A stretch of 64,000 nt of DNA from an uncultured Treponema sp. Its GTDB lineage: Bacteria > Spirochaetota > Spirochaetia > Treponematales > Treponemataceae. Below the pieces are notes generated by a model. The model saw only the letters and a program-made list of their open reading frames with translations, ran no database searches and was not told the origin of the DNA. Made by a program: the position numbers and the translations under genes. Positions 16,483 to 24,580 of this stretch are shown here, piece by piece. The stretch is from positions 1-64,000 of the forward strand of contig NZ_CAMHSK010000001.1 in the NCBI RefSeq assembly GCF_946187725.1, written 5' to 3'. Positions within the stretch are counted from its first letter, which is position 1; the number at the start of each line of letters is the position of its first letter.

Positions 16483-18044
16483 TTTGTCAAATTCTGAAAA
16501 CGCGCCTTCATTTCTTTTTTGTTGGCATGCAGTGCTTCTTCGGCCCGTTTAAATAGGTTTTCGAATGCAGCGTCGATATTTGGGTCGTAAATTGCAAATC
16601 CGATTGCGGCGGAAACTCGCTGCCAGACTTCAAGATGGTGGTTTTTCTGGAAATCACCGAGCCTTCTCTGGAATTCAATTATGAGTTCCGTAATATTTTT
16701 TAAATCACTGTCTTTTAAAACAACTGCAAATTCGCCATCTTTGAGACGGAATACTGGTGAATGCTCAAATACGCGGCAAATGATTTCAGAAAGCAGTACG
16801 ATAGCGGCATTTCCTTTATCGTCACCAAAGGTTTCGTTGATTTTTTTAAGGAAGTTCAGGTCGATTAGGGCAATTCCGAATTCCTGCAGGCCTTCCGCCA
16901 TTTCCCACTCGATTAACATAACTTCCCTGTCATATCCGGTTTTATTTCGGATTCCAGTGAGTGCATCTTTGTAGGCAAGTTCGTTTAGTTCGATTGCCTG
17001 TTTGCGCGTTTTCTGTAAATCTTTTTTGGTTTTCCTGAGATTCTGCATGTAAAGTTCAAGTTCGTAAATCATGTCGGAGAACTTTGCCATGAGCGTGGAA
17101 ATTTCATCCTTGTTCTTAATTTCTGCCTTCAGTTTTTTGGTGATTTCAGGTTTCTTTTCATAGGAATATTCTTCAACAAAATTGCGTAATTTAACCAGCT
17201 TCTTTATGTAGAGTACGCGGATTATGACCAGAAGGAGGCTCATTGAAAGGATAAGTATGCTTCCAGTTACAAGCATTTGCTTGAGCGTATCGATTAGAAT
17301 TTCATGGTTTACATTTTCAATTTCTACTTCTACACCGATTACGCCGATTGTTTTTTCTTTGACAGAAAGAGGTGCATAATATGCGTAAGTTTTTCCGTAT
17401 TCGTTGTTGTAAATATGGTAGCCACGCGGGCTTTTTCCTGAATACCATGCTTCCCACATCAGAGGATATCCTTCTTCGGAATTTGGTACATCGATGCAAA
17501 GATTCATGTAAGTTTCACCGTCTTTTTCAACAGGTTCGCGAATTGCATCAAGAACCCAGTACATGTGCCCCTTTTCTCCAGTTGGAATCAGATAGTATGC
17601 GTAAATGATTCCAAAAGTGTCTTGAACCTCATCAAAAAGCATCCGGTAATATTCAAAATTGTACTGCGTGAAAATATGCTTTAATTCGTCGGAAAGCTCG
17701 TCAAAAGAAACTGTCTGTCCAAGAACTTTTCCTGGATTCTGCTGCTGAAAAAGCGTCTCGTACCGCACACGGTCTTGTTCTACGGTGTCCCAGTTAAAAT
17801 CGATAGGAATTTTGAATTCTGACGCGTGTTCGATAAAATATTGATTAAATAGAAGAAATTCTTCGCCATCGGTTACAAGAAGTTTTTCAAGATAGACTGC
17901 AACTTTCTGAAGACTTTCCTCCTTTTGGGATTTGTATATGTGCATCTGACTGTAAAATGAAAGCAGGGAAGTAAGAATAAGAGTGGCCAGCGTGAATCCC
18001 ACAAACATGAGTGTAAATTTGAAAGAGAGGCCTCTGTTCTTCAT
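16470..18044 (-). CDS. degenerate GGDEF paralogue, membrane sensor
   Basis: A 524-residue protein with the same layout as its neighbour at 14801: N-terminal helix, periplasmic region, second helix near 265-285 and a GGDEF-type domain. The two share the openings LFVTDGDEF/LLVTDGEEF and KVLGQT, so they arose by tandem duplication. Here the signature reads FRLKDGEFAVVL in place of R(G)GGDEF, which removes the metal- and GTP-binding residues, so cyclase activity is unlikely. It may still bind nucleotide, dimerise with the active paralogue or act as a receptor. GAGG precedes ATG 18044. Confidence 0.85.
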   Translation of the reverse strand: MKNRGLSFKFTLMFVGFTLATLILTSLLSFYSQMHIYKSQKEESLQKVAVYLEKLLVTDGEEFLLFNQYFIEHASEFKIPIDFNWDTVEQDRVRYETLFQQQNPGKVLGQTVSFDELSDELKHIFTQYNFEYYRMLFDEVQDTFGIIYAYYLIPTGEKGHMYWVLDAIREPVEKDGETYMNLCIDVPNSEEGYPLMWEAWYSGKSPRGYHIYNNEYGKTYAYYAPLSVKEKTIGVIGVEVEIENVNHEILIDTLKQMLVTGSILILSMSLLLVIIRVLYIKKLVKLRNFVEEYSYEKKPEITKKLKAEIKNKDEISTLMAKFSDMIYELELYMQNLRKTKKDLQKTRKQAIELNELAYKDALTGIRNKTGYDREVMLIEWEMAEGLQEFGIALIDLNFLKKINETFGDDKGNAAIVLLSEIICRVFEHSPVFRLKDGEFAVVLKDSDLKNITELIIEFQRRLGDFQKNHHLEVWQRVSAAIGFAIYDPNIDAAFENLFKRAEEALHANKKEMKARFQNLTKSAD

Positions 18045-18126
18045 AAAATATCCTCACTTATGGTTAAGGTGGTATTAAACATTTTACCAGAGAATTTTAA
18101 GAATTGTAAAGAAAATTGTTTTTGTC

Positions 18127-18156
18127 TTGCAGATACGGCAATTTCTTTGCTATATT
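18127..18156 (+). promoter_or_regulatory. sigma70-type promoter of the 18227-kduI unit
   Basis: TTGCAG (18127-18132) and TATATT (18151-18156, with TGC just before it) are separated by 18 bases. This predicts a leader of about 65 bases before ATG 18227. Confidence 0.5.
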
Positions 18157-18226
18157 GGACTTTGGGGTCAGAAATCTTTAGTTGTTTGAATCGACCCGCA
18201 AAACTTAATTTTAATGAGGTTTTTAT

Positions 18227-18535
18227 ATGAAAATCGCAAAAAAACTGTTTTTATCAGCTGTTTCTGTTTTTATGATTTGTGCAATTCCACTCGCTGCTTC
18301 CGGCAAGGCTGATGACACTGAAGTGCCAGTCGAAAAGTCAGCAAAAGACAAAAATTCGGCAACAAAATCTTCTGAAAAGAGTGCACAATCAGATAATCCA
18401 ACAGAAGGCTTTGAAGAAGCTGGAAAGGCTCTTGGTGAACTGGGCAAACAGATTGAATCAGCAGCCAAAGCTTTTGATAAAGGTTTCAAAGAAGCATTCT
18501 CATCAGACGATTCATCGAAATCTAAAAAGGACTAA
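18227..18535 (+). CDS. small exported Lys/Ser/Glu-rich protein
   Basis: A 102-residue product with a clear signal peptide (cleavage expected near LAASGKA). The rest is charged and low in complexity: a disordered Lys/Ser stretch, then an amphipathic Ala/Glu/Lys helix (EEAGKALGELGKQIESAAKA). I recognise no family. GAGG precedes the ATG. It is followed after 2 bases by kduI, so the two share a transcript, though no functional link is evident. Confidence 0.75.
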   Translation: MKIAKKLFLSAVSVFMICAIPLAASGKADDTEVPVEKSAKDKNSATKSSEKSAQSDNPTEGFEEAGKALGELGKQIESAAKAFDKGFKEAFSSDDSSKSKKD

Positions 18536-18537
18536 AA

Positions 18538-19380
18538 ATGGACATTCGTTATTCAACAGGAAAAGAGCCGTTCAAAAGAATGACTACAGAAGAAATGCGT
18601 GAGGAATTCCTCATCGAAAACATTTTCATCAAAAATGATGTTACTGCCGTTTACAGCCACATCGACAGAATTGTGACTTTGGGCGCAATGCCTGTAGATG
18701 AGACAATTCGCCTCGACAAAAATATTGATGCGATGAAAGATTTTGGTGTTGATTTCTTCCTGCAGAGACGGGAACTCGGCATGATTAACATCGGTGGTGA
18801 CGGAATTGTTGTTGCTGACGGTACAACTTACGAAGTAAAACACTATGATGCACTTTATCTTGGAGCAGGAACAAAAGAAGTTACATTGGCTTCAAAAGAT
18901 GCGTCAAAACCAGCAAAATTCTACATGAATTCAACTCCGGCTCACTGCACATACCCAAGCCGAATCATCACTTATGAACAGGCAAATCACATTCACATGG
19001 GTTCAGCCGCTGAGTCAAACGACCGCACAATCAACCAGTACATTCATCCGTCTGTTTTGGACACCTGCCAGCTTTCAATGGGCATGACACACTTGGAGAC
19101 AGGCTCAGTCTGGAACACAATGCCAGCTCACACACACGAGCGTCGCATGGAAGTTTACTTCTATTTTGATTTCCCGGAAGATCAGGTTGTATTCCATTTC
19201 ATGGGCGAACCACAGCAGACACGCCACATCGTAATGCACAACAACGAAGCCGTAATCAACCCAAGCTGGAGCATCCACTCAGGCGCCGGCACAAGCAATT
19301 ACACCTTCATCTGGAGCATGGGCGGCGAAAACCGCACCTACACCGACCAGGACTGGATTCGCACGCCGGATTTGCGATAG
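18538..19380 (+). CDS. kduI: 5-dehydro-4-deoxy-D-glucuronate isomerase
   Basis: This enzyme isomerises 5-keto-4-deoxyuronate to 2,5-diketo-3-deoxygluconate in breakdown of pectin and glycosaminoglycan oligouronides. The 280-residue length, IDRIVTLGAMPVDE, FFLQRRELGMINIGGDG and the cupin metal site MPAHTHERRMEVYFYFD (His and Glu ligands) are diagnostic. The start overlaps an AAGGAC ribosome-binding site located at the end of the previous gene. It is the only uronate gene here, so the rest of the pathway must lie elsewhere. Its last 24 bases are duplicated 78 bases downstream. Confidence 0.95.
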   Translation: MDIRYSTGKEPFKRMTTEEMREEFLIENIFIKNDVTAVYSHIDRIVTLGAMPVDETIRLDKNIDAMKDFGVDFFLQRRELGMINIGGDGIVVADGTTYEVKHYDALYLGAGTKEVTLASKDASKPAKFYMNSTPAHCTYPSRIITYEQANHIHMGSAAESNDRTINQYIHPSVLDTCQLSMGMTHLETGSVWNTMPAHTHERRMEVYFYFDFPEDQVVFHFMGEPQQTRHIVMHNNEAVINPSWSIHSGAGTSNYTFIWSMGGENRTYTDQDWIRTPDLR

Positions 19381-19458
19381 CAGTCTGGCGAAGTTAAATA
19401 ACTTCCTTGCAGAACGAGGCGGCTTGTCCGCCTCATTCGCACGCCGGATCTGCGATAG
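19357..19458 (+). repeat. direct duplication of the kduI 3' end
   Basis: The final 24 bases of kduI (19357-19380, including the stop) recur with one mismatch at 19435-19458. Between them lie 54 bases with a GAGGCGG-CTTGT-CCGCCTC hairpin (19417-19435) that can act as terminator. The arrangement looks like a short duplication or the scar of an insertion. Confidence 0.7.
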
Positions 19459-19472
19459 AAAATTTAAAAATT

Positions 19473-19577
19473 GGGCGCCACCGTCGCATGAAGCGACGGT
19501 CGGGCTATCCGTGGTTCCATTCCTTCGCTTTGCTACGGAACAGCCCTAACGGGCTGCCACTACTATCCCTGGCGCGT
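19473..19577 (+). repeat. structured spacer repeat, family 1, copy B
   Basis: GGGCGCCACC begins the element and TGGCGCG ends it, forming the outer stem. Inside are the hairpin ACCGTCGC-ATGAA-GCGACGGT, then TCGGGCT, then a second arm GTTCC...GGAAC, then CCCTAACGG. It fills the spacer between the converging kduI and outer-membrane protein genes. Confidence 0.65.
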
Positions 19578-19590
19578 TAAGCAAGAATTA

Positions 19591-20370
19591 TCAGAAGGTG
19601 TAGCGATAGCCTGCCGAAAGCAAGAACACAGAACGACATGCAACTTCGTCATTATCAACTTCAAGTTCTGTAAAATCATGCATATATCTGGTATTAAAGA
19701 CAAGAGCAGATGTTTTTGAGAAATTAATTGCCAAATCAGCGCCAATTTCCATTCCAAACAAAACAGAATTAGTGATTGTGTCTTTTGTTCCTTCATCGTA
19801 TAAAGGAATTGTTTTTCCTGCACCTTTTGCCGTAATCTCAAAATCTTCTTTACACTTTCCTAACGGAAAAGAAAGATAAAATCCTCCGTGCGGAATGAGT
19901 TCAAAGAAACCGCCCTTGTTTACGGTATATGTTAGCAGAATAGGAACTTCCATCGTCGTATAAGAAATCTTGCCTTTCATTTCCAAAGTTACAACACCAG
20001 CTTCAGAATCATAAGTTTTTGATTCGGCATTAATTTCTGTTCCATTATTGAAAAGGAAGCCTATCTCACCTTGAATACCAAGGGCTGGAAAATTTGTAAA
20101 ATTTCGATTGCACCAGAAAGCCAATCCTCCTGTACCGGCAGCATCATTATCAACAGAATAAGATGCTGTAGTTCCAGAGAGTCTAGTAGCAACCAAGCTT
20201 AAAATGCTTCCTAATTCGCGCTCTTCTTTTTCCGAGATGTTCAATATACTTGCGCCGAGCGAGCCACGAACGCCAAAAGATTTCTGGTCAAAAAGTGCTT
20301 CTGACTCTTGAGCTACCGCAGTAGAAGCAATCAAGATTCCAACTGCAACCAATGATACGATTTTTTTCAT
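19591..20370 (-). CDS. outer-membrane beta-barrel protein
   Basis: A 259-residue product with a signal peptide (MKKIVSLVAVGILIASTAVA), then alternating strands with glycine and aromatic residues and a terminal aromatic (ends SAGYRYTF). This is the usual pattern of an 8- to 10-stranded porin-like barrel inserted by the Bam machinery. Features such as FFELIPHGGFYLSFPLG and FNTRYMHDFTELE are typical of Treponema outer-membrane proteins. An AGGAG site precedes the ATG and an 11-bp inverted repeat lies in the leader. It is divergent from an XRE regulator gene. Confidence 0.75.
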   Translation of the reverse strand: MKKIVSLVAVGILIASTAVAQESEALFDQKSFGVRGSLGASILNISEKEERELGSILSLVATRLSGTTASYSVDNDAAGTGGLAFWCNRNFTNFPALGIQGEIGFLFNNGTEINAESKTYDSEAGVVTLEMKGKISYTTMEVPILLTYTVNKGGFFELIPHGGFYLSFPLGKCKEDFEITAKGAGKTIPLYDEGTKDTITNSVLFGMEIGADLAINFSKTSALVFNTRYMHDFTELEVDNDEVACRSVFLLSAGYRYTF

Positions 20371-20392
20371 GATAATAAACTCCTATGTGTAA

Positions 20393-20428
20393 AAATCCGC
20401 GTATTCAAATATATGACTACGCGGATTT
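20393..20428. promoter_or_regulatory. 11-bp inverted repeat ahead of the barrel gene
   Basis: AAATCCGCGTA (20393-20403) and TACGCGGATTT (20418-20428) flank 14 bases, just upstream of the AGGAG site of the barrel gene. It could be a hairpin in the 5' leader, or an operator for the divergent XRE regulator. Confidence 0.55.
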
Positions 20429-20491
20429 AACAACTGTGTCAAAGTATAACTTTAATCCAACTAATTTTCAATCATATTACGCACATCAAAG

Positions 20492-20497
20492 TATTAT
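20492..20497 (+). promoter_or_regulatory. -10 box of the XRE regulator gene
   Basis: TATTAT ends 5 bases before ATG 20503. The AAGG between them is too close to act as a normal ribosome-binding site. Confidence 0.4.
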
Positions 20498-20502
20498 AAG
20501 GC

Positions 20503-20865
20503 ATGGGCTTTAGAGAGAATCTGAAATCGGAGCTTTCCTTTCAAGGAATATTGGTCAAAGAGCTTTCTTTAAAAACAGGTATCAATAAACGGACGCTTGA
20601 TAATTATCTTCGAGAAAAAGGCAATATTCCGCCAGCCGATATCGCCGTAAAAATCGCTGATGCCCTAAATGTTTCCGTAGAATTTTTAGTTACAGGAACA
20701 GAAAAACGGTTAAATCTTGAAACCTCCGAAACTTTCTCTGCTGATATAAGGCAAATGGCCAGAAAAATTTCAGAAATGACAGAAAATGAGAAAAATCTGG
20801 TGCGTGCTCTTGTGGATGAAATTGTTCGGCAAAACTCCCCTGAAGAGAATTTAGCTCAATCCTAG
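20503..20865 (+). CDS. XRE family DNA-binding regulator
   Basis: A 120-residue cytoplasmic regulator. Residues 8-65 form the lambda-repressor-type helix-turn-helix (ELSLKTGINKRTLDNYLREK, then ADIAVKIADALNVSVEFLVTG). The C-terminal part (RQMARKISEMTENEKNLVRA) is a helical tail likely used for dimerisation. It diverges from the barrel gene, and the inverted repeat at 20393 lies between them, so that gene is the obvious candidate target. A degraded relative lies at 6845-7117. Confidence 0.85.
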   Translation: MGFRENLKSELSFQGILVKELSLKTGINKRTLDNYLREKGNIPPADIAVKIADALNVSVEFLVTGTEKRLNLETSETFSADIRQMARKISEMTENEKNLVRALVDEIVRQNSPEENLAQS

Positions 20866-20888
20866 CGAGAATTACTTCGTAATTCTCG
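20866..20888. terminator. hairpin between the XRE and folE2 genes
   Basis: A perfect 10-bp stem CGAGAATTAC / GTAATTCTCG with a TTC loop starts at the base after the XRE stop codon and ends 8 bases before the folE2 stop. It lacks a strong T-run. Confidence 0.6.
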
Positions 20889-20896
20889 TGAAACAC

Positions 20897-21778
20897 TTAT
20901 TCCCCATATTCAGCATAAGCGTATGCGTTGTGATAATGTATGCTTTCTTCCGTCTCGGCTTCGACCGTGAACCATTTGAAGTCCATTTTTTTTAAGGCAA
21001 GATAGACCTCGCGAACGACATCCTCAACAAAACGCGGATTGTCGTATGCGTGCTCCGTAACGAATTTTTCGTCCTGCCTTTTCAAAACTGAATAAAGCGG
21101 AGTCGATGCACATTCCTCAATCATCGAAATTACATCTTCAATCCAGAAAAATTTGCTGTAAAGCACTTTGACTTTCACAAATCCACGCTGATTATGCGCA
21201 CCGTATTCCGAAATTGCCTTAGAGCAAGGACAAAGCGTTGCAATCGGTACTTTAATTGAAATGAAGAATTTTGAATAAACTGGGGTTTTAGGGGCTTTGC
21301 CCCTAGGAGAAGGGGGTGTGGGTGAAAGCGAAGCTTGAACCCCAGGGGGAAGACTTTCCCCCTCCCCATTGCTAATTGCTAATTGCTCACTGCTAATTTT
21401 CACTTCCCCCTCGTACGAGCATGTGTATTCCATGAGGCCGGCGGATTTTGAAACCGGGGCGGATTTTTCGATAAAGTAAGGAAATGTGATTCGCCCGAAA
21501 GCACGCTCCGCGTCCAGCTTTGCACGAATTTCTTCGAGCATTTCAAGAAAATTGTTCATCGAAATGTCGTTGTGGTGCTTGTGGAAGACTTCGATAAAGC
21601 GGCTCATGTGAGTGCCCTTGAAATTATGCGGCAGATTGACAAAAAGATTTACCGTGCCAGTTGTTGACTGAACCTTATGGTTCTTGTCCAAAACCTGAAT
21701 CGGATAGCGGACATTTTTAACACCGACTTTTTGCAGAGGAACTTCGCGTGTATCTTGGGTTGACTGAATATCTATCAT
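20897..21778 (-). CDS. folE2: GTP cyclohydrolase FolE2 with an inserted repeat-encoded segment
   Basis: FolE2 opens GTP to dihydroneopterin triphosphate, the first step of folate synthesis, without the zinc form used by FolE1. Residues 1-126 and 170-293 align with the family: ATLCPCSKAISEYGAHNQRG holds the catalytic Cys, and the end HYHNAYAYAEYG is typical. Residues about 127-169 are extra. They are encoded by a G/C-rich palindromic repeat inserted in frame (21282-21399), giving Pro/Ser-rich sequence such as SLSPTPPSPRGKAPKTP. No stop is introduced, so the enzyme may still fold. It is the downstream member of a folate locus interrupted by a restriction-modification pair. Confidence 0.9.
   Translation of the reverse strand: MIDIQSTQDTREVPLQKVGVKNVRYPIQVLDKNHKVQSTTGTVNLFVNLPHNFKGTHMSRFIEVFHKHHNDISMNNFLEMLEEIRAKLDAERAFGRITFPYFIEKSAPVSKSAGLMEYTCSYEGEVKISSEQLAISNGEGESLPPGVQASLSPTPPSPRGKAPKTPVYSKFFISIKVPIATLCPCSKAISEYGAHNQRGFVKVKVLYSKFFWIEDVISMIEECASTPLYSVLKRQDEKFVTEHAYDNPRFVEDVVREVYLALKKMDFKWFTVEAETEESIHYHNAYAYAEYGE
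21282..21399 (+). repeat. palindrome-containing repeat inserted within folE2
   Basis: The segment holds TTAGGGGC-TTTG-CCCCTAG, AGGGGGTGTGGG, an AGCGAAGCTT core, GGGGGAAG-ACTTTCCCCCT and a tail of ATTGCTA units ending in GCTCACTGCTAATT. A shorter relative with the same head and tail lies after hisG at 35383-35430. Its base composition differs sharply from the surrounding gene, and it interrupts a conserved region of FolE2 without breaking the frame. Confidence 0.75.
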
Positions 21779-21789
21779 AAATGCCTATT

Positions 21790-22686
21790 TTATTGATTAA
21801 GTCGTTTTAAAATATTGTCATAATATATTGGATTTATCTCAAATCCAATATAATCTCTGTTAAGATTTTTTGCTGCAACCAATGTCGTTCCACAACCACA
21901 GAATGGGTCTAAAACAGTTTGACCTTCTAAAGTCACCATCTTTATCAATATCTCCATTAAGCTTACAGCTTTTTGTGTTGGATGCAAGCCTCTGTCAGAT
22001 TTTTGAGTTTTGACTTTCAGTATATTTGAACAAACTTCCAACCCTTCATTCAGCGTTTCGGAAGTTTTTAGTGCATATTCATTATATCCGCCCAAATTGT
22101 AATTGAGAATATTATCTGTCAATGTTGTTCCGATTGGATAAGGTTTCATAAACCACAAGATGGGCTCGAAAAGGGGGCGAAGATTACCAACTTTCCAACC
22201 TGACCATTTTTGGGAATTCTCAAAATCATTTCTTCTGTCAAAGACACAACTAACCCTCTGTGCACGATATGCAGCGGCATCTTTTTCCCAAGAAATCATA
22301 TCCTTAAAAATGAAACCAGAATCTTCAAGAGCACAAATACAACGATGTGCCATTCTTCTTCCAGCAAATATAAAACAACTTGCCCCGGGCTTCAAAACCC
22401 TGTACCAATCACCAGCCCAAGACTTACACCAATCATAATACTCTTGCGGTATATTCTTGTCAGCCTCTGACCAACCATTCAGAGGTTTTCCACGTTTCTT
22501 GAAAATTCCATGTGCTTGCTTTTCAATAGGATTTTCTTTAAGTAAAGCTGAATTTGTATTAGAGTGAAGAACATCCCAATCATCATAGTTAATTCCATAA
22601 GGAATATCAGAGAGAATTAAATGAATTGTTTCGTCTCCAATCGTCTTTATAAGCTGGATTGAATCTCCAAGCTCCACTCTATTCAT
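21790..22686 (-). CDS. HindIII-like DNA adenine methyltransferase
   Basis: A 298-residue beta-class methyltransferase that transfers methyl from S-adenosylmethionine to DNA. The catalytic motif IV is SDIPYGINYDDWD near the N-terminus and the SAM-binding motif I is LDPFCGCGTTLVAAKN near the C-terminus. The order and the DIPY variant fit M.HindIII, which protects AAGCTT by N6-adenine methylation. Its start overlaps the end of the nuclease gene by 8 bases. The AT-rich composition differs from the neighbouring fol genes, in keeping with horizontal transfer. Confidence 0.88.
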   Translation of the reverse strand: MNRVELGDSIQLIKTIGDETIHLILSDIPYGINYDDWDVLHSNTNSALLKENPIEKQAHGIFKKRGKPLNGWSEADKNIPQEYYDWCKSWAGDWYRVLKPGASCFIFAGRRMAHRCICALEDSGFIFKDMISWEKDAAAYRAQRVSCVFDRRNDFENSQKWSGWKVGNLRPLFEPILWFMKPYPIGTTLTDNILNYNLGGYNEYALKTSETLNEGLEVCSNILKVKTQKSDRGLHPTQKAVSLMEILIKMVTLEGQTVLDPFCGCGTTLVAAKNLNRDYIGFEINPIYYDNILKRLNQ

Positions 22687-23572
22687 CTTTTTCCCCTAAA
22701 GAAGAAATATAATCTGTGATGACTGAAATTTTCTCTTCAAGTTTCGTTTCTTTTATAAGCTCGTTAATTGCCTGATCTTTTGTATAATTCCTGATATTGT
22801 CAAGTTTTTCCACACAATATTTTATTTCATCATGAGCTCGATTTATTATCACATATTTATACGAATCAAGAATCTTATAAAACTCTGGCAAGTCAATATT
22901 AAGTTTTGCTGCAATAAATTCATTTACTTTTGGCAAAAAACAATTTTTTGCATTTTTATATGCAAAAGTCGAATCACGAGAAATTCTTGTCGAACTTTGC
23001 CAGATTGATTCTAAAGAGAAATTCTCATTTTCCTTTTTATTTTGCTCAAGCAAAATCGAAATATGCTCCCAAGATAAAAGACACACATCTTTATCAAGTG
23101 CTGTCTTATAAATCTGACTTTCTTCTTTTGGATATTGAAAATAAGGCGAAACTAAAACAGCATGTTCATGGTCTGCACCTCTCCAATCGCTCAACGCTGC
23201 AACTTTGAAATCTTTTTGATTTTTTGCAGTTCTGCTTAAACGAAAGCATTTTGCATCAGCAACAAGGCTATATCCATGATAAAAACTTTTTGCAACAACA
23301 TCCGCACTGTCACCACGCTCAGAAATTGCACGAGAATCCATACCCAAAAGTCTAAAACACTTTGCAAGAATTATATCAGATGCTTTTGAGAATAATTTTT
23401 CTTCTGAGGAACTTGCTTTTATATTTTCAGGAATCGTACCAATATTTTTTACGATATTTTTTATAGCAGTGTTATCCAAAGAATCTACATACTCGGAAAG
23501 TTTCTGAGTTTGGTCTAAGAATTTACCTGTTTTAGAAATTTCGAATAATTTATCTAAAAAAGCATTAAACAT
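22679..23572 (-). CDS. HindIII family type II restriction endonuclease
   Basis: A 297-residue nuclease predicted to cut AAGCTT. The core LVADAKCFRLSRTAKNQKDF is nearly identical to my memory of R.HindIII and contains the D-x-K half of the PD-(D/E)xK site, with the acidic partner in the preceding ERGDSADVV block. EEKLFSKASDIILAKCFRLL and LSWEHISILLEQ also match. GGAG precedes ATG 23572. It is co-transcribed with its methyltransferase, nuclease first. Both genes are AT-rich and separate folD from folE2. Confidence 0.92.
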   Translation of the reverse strand: MFNAFLDKLFEISKTGKFLDQTQKLSEYVDSLDNTAIKNIVKNIGTIPENIKASSSEEKLFSKASDIILAKCFRLLGMDSRAISERGDSADVVAKSFYHGYSLVADAKCFRLSRTAKNQKDFKVAALSDWRGADHEHAVLVSPYFQYPKEESQIYKTALDKDVCLLSWEHISILLEQNKKENENFSLESIWQSSTRISRDSTFAYKNAKNCFLPKVNEFIAAKLNIDLPEFYKILDSYKYVIINRAHDEIKYCVEKLDNIRNYTKDQAINELIKETKLEEKISVITDYISSLGEKDE

Positions 23573-23601
23573 TTTCAGCTCCGTTTTTAAGTTTTCAACA
23601 T

Positions 23602-24477
23602 TTATTTTACCGTATTCTCCGCAGCCTCTAATGTATTGTACATCAACATAGCGATTGTCATAGGGCCGACTCCGCCTGGAACCGGCGTGATGTAGCTTGC
23701 TTTTTCTTTGAGGTCGTCAAAATCACAGTCACCAATCAGGCGGAAGCCGCTCTTTTTCGTGCTGTCCGGGATTCGGTTTACGCCAACGTCGATTACAACG
23801 GCTCCGTCTTTTACCATGTCAGCCGTTACTGTGTGAGGGTGGCCGCTTGCAGCAATCAAAATATCTGCCTGGCGGGTGATTTCTGCCATGTTTTTTGTGC
23901 CTGTGTGACAGATTGTAACGGTGCAGTTTGTTTCTTTACGGGCAAGAAGAAGTGAGACCGGCTTTCCTACGATGTTGCTTCGACCGATTACAACGGCGTG
24001 CTTTCCGCTTGTTTCGATTCCCATGCGTTCAAGGAGAACGATGATTCCGTGCGGTGTGCAAGGAAGGAATGCTTTTTTGCCGATTACAAGATTGCCGACA
24101 TTGACCGGATGGAAGCCGTCAACATCTTTTTCTGGCGAAATTGCCATGATGATTTTGTCTTCGTTGATATGTTTGGGAAGAGGGAGCTGGACGAGGATTC
24201 CGTGAACTGTGTCGTCTTTGTTGAGTTTATCGATGAGGGCGAGGAGGTCTTCTTCGCTTGTGTTCTCTGGTAAAACTTCGCTTCGGTCGGCCATGCCTGC
24301 TTCGGCGAGTGCCTTGCGCTTTCCTGTGACATAGCTTACGCTCGCAGGATTTTCACCTACGAGAACGACTGCAAGACATGGGGTAATGCCTTTTGCTTTG
24401 AGGGCGGCAACTTTTTCTGCAACTCCAGCCCGTACATCCAAAGCAATCTGTTTTCCATCGATAATCTGTGCGCTCAT
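23602..24477 (-). CDS. folD: bifunctional methylenetetrahydrofolate dehydrogenase / cyclohydrolase
   Basis: FolD interconverts 5,10-methylene- and 10-formyl-tetrahydrofolate using NADP. The 291-residue length, [14 protein letters not shown] with the active-site Lys, [24 protein letters not shown] and [14 protein letters not shown] are diagnostic. AGAGG lies before ATG 24477. It heads a minus-strand unit followed by the HindIII-like pair and folE2, which suggests the two folate genes were once neighbours. Confidence 0.95.
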   Translation of the reverse strand: MSAQIIDGKQIALDVRAGVAEKVAALKAKGITPCLAVVLVGENPASVSYVTGKRKALAEAGMADRSEVLPENTSEEDLLALIDKLNKDDTVHGILVQLPLPKHINEDKIIMAISPEKDVDGFHPVNVGNLVIGKKAFLPCTPHGIIVLLERMGIETSGKHAVVIGRSNIVGKPVSLLLARKETNCTVTICHTGTKNMAEITRQADILIAASGHPHTVTADMVKDGAVVIDVGVNRIPDSTKKSGFRLIGDCDFDDLKEKASYITPVPGGVGPMTIAMLMYNTLEAAENTVK

Positions 24478-24580
24478 TTTGTAACCTCTTGGTAATTCTT
24501 TTCTTTATTCTATAAGAATTGAAAATATACTCTATTTTCGATAAAATTACTATCTATTATTTAAACCACACCGAGGATTT

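Noticed and set aside
21367-21399. ATTGCTA tandem units considered as a CRISPR or satellite array
   Set aside because: There are only two or three imperfect short units and no spacers; they form the tail of the repeat element within folE2.
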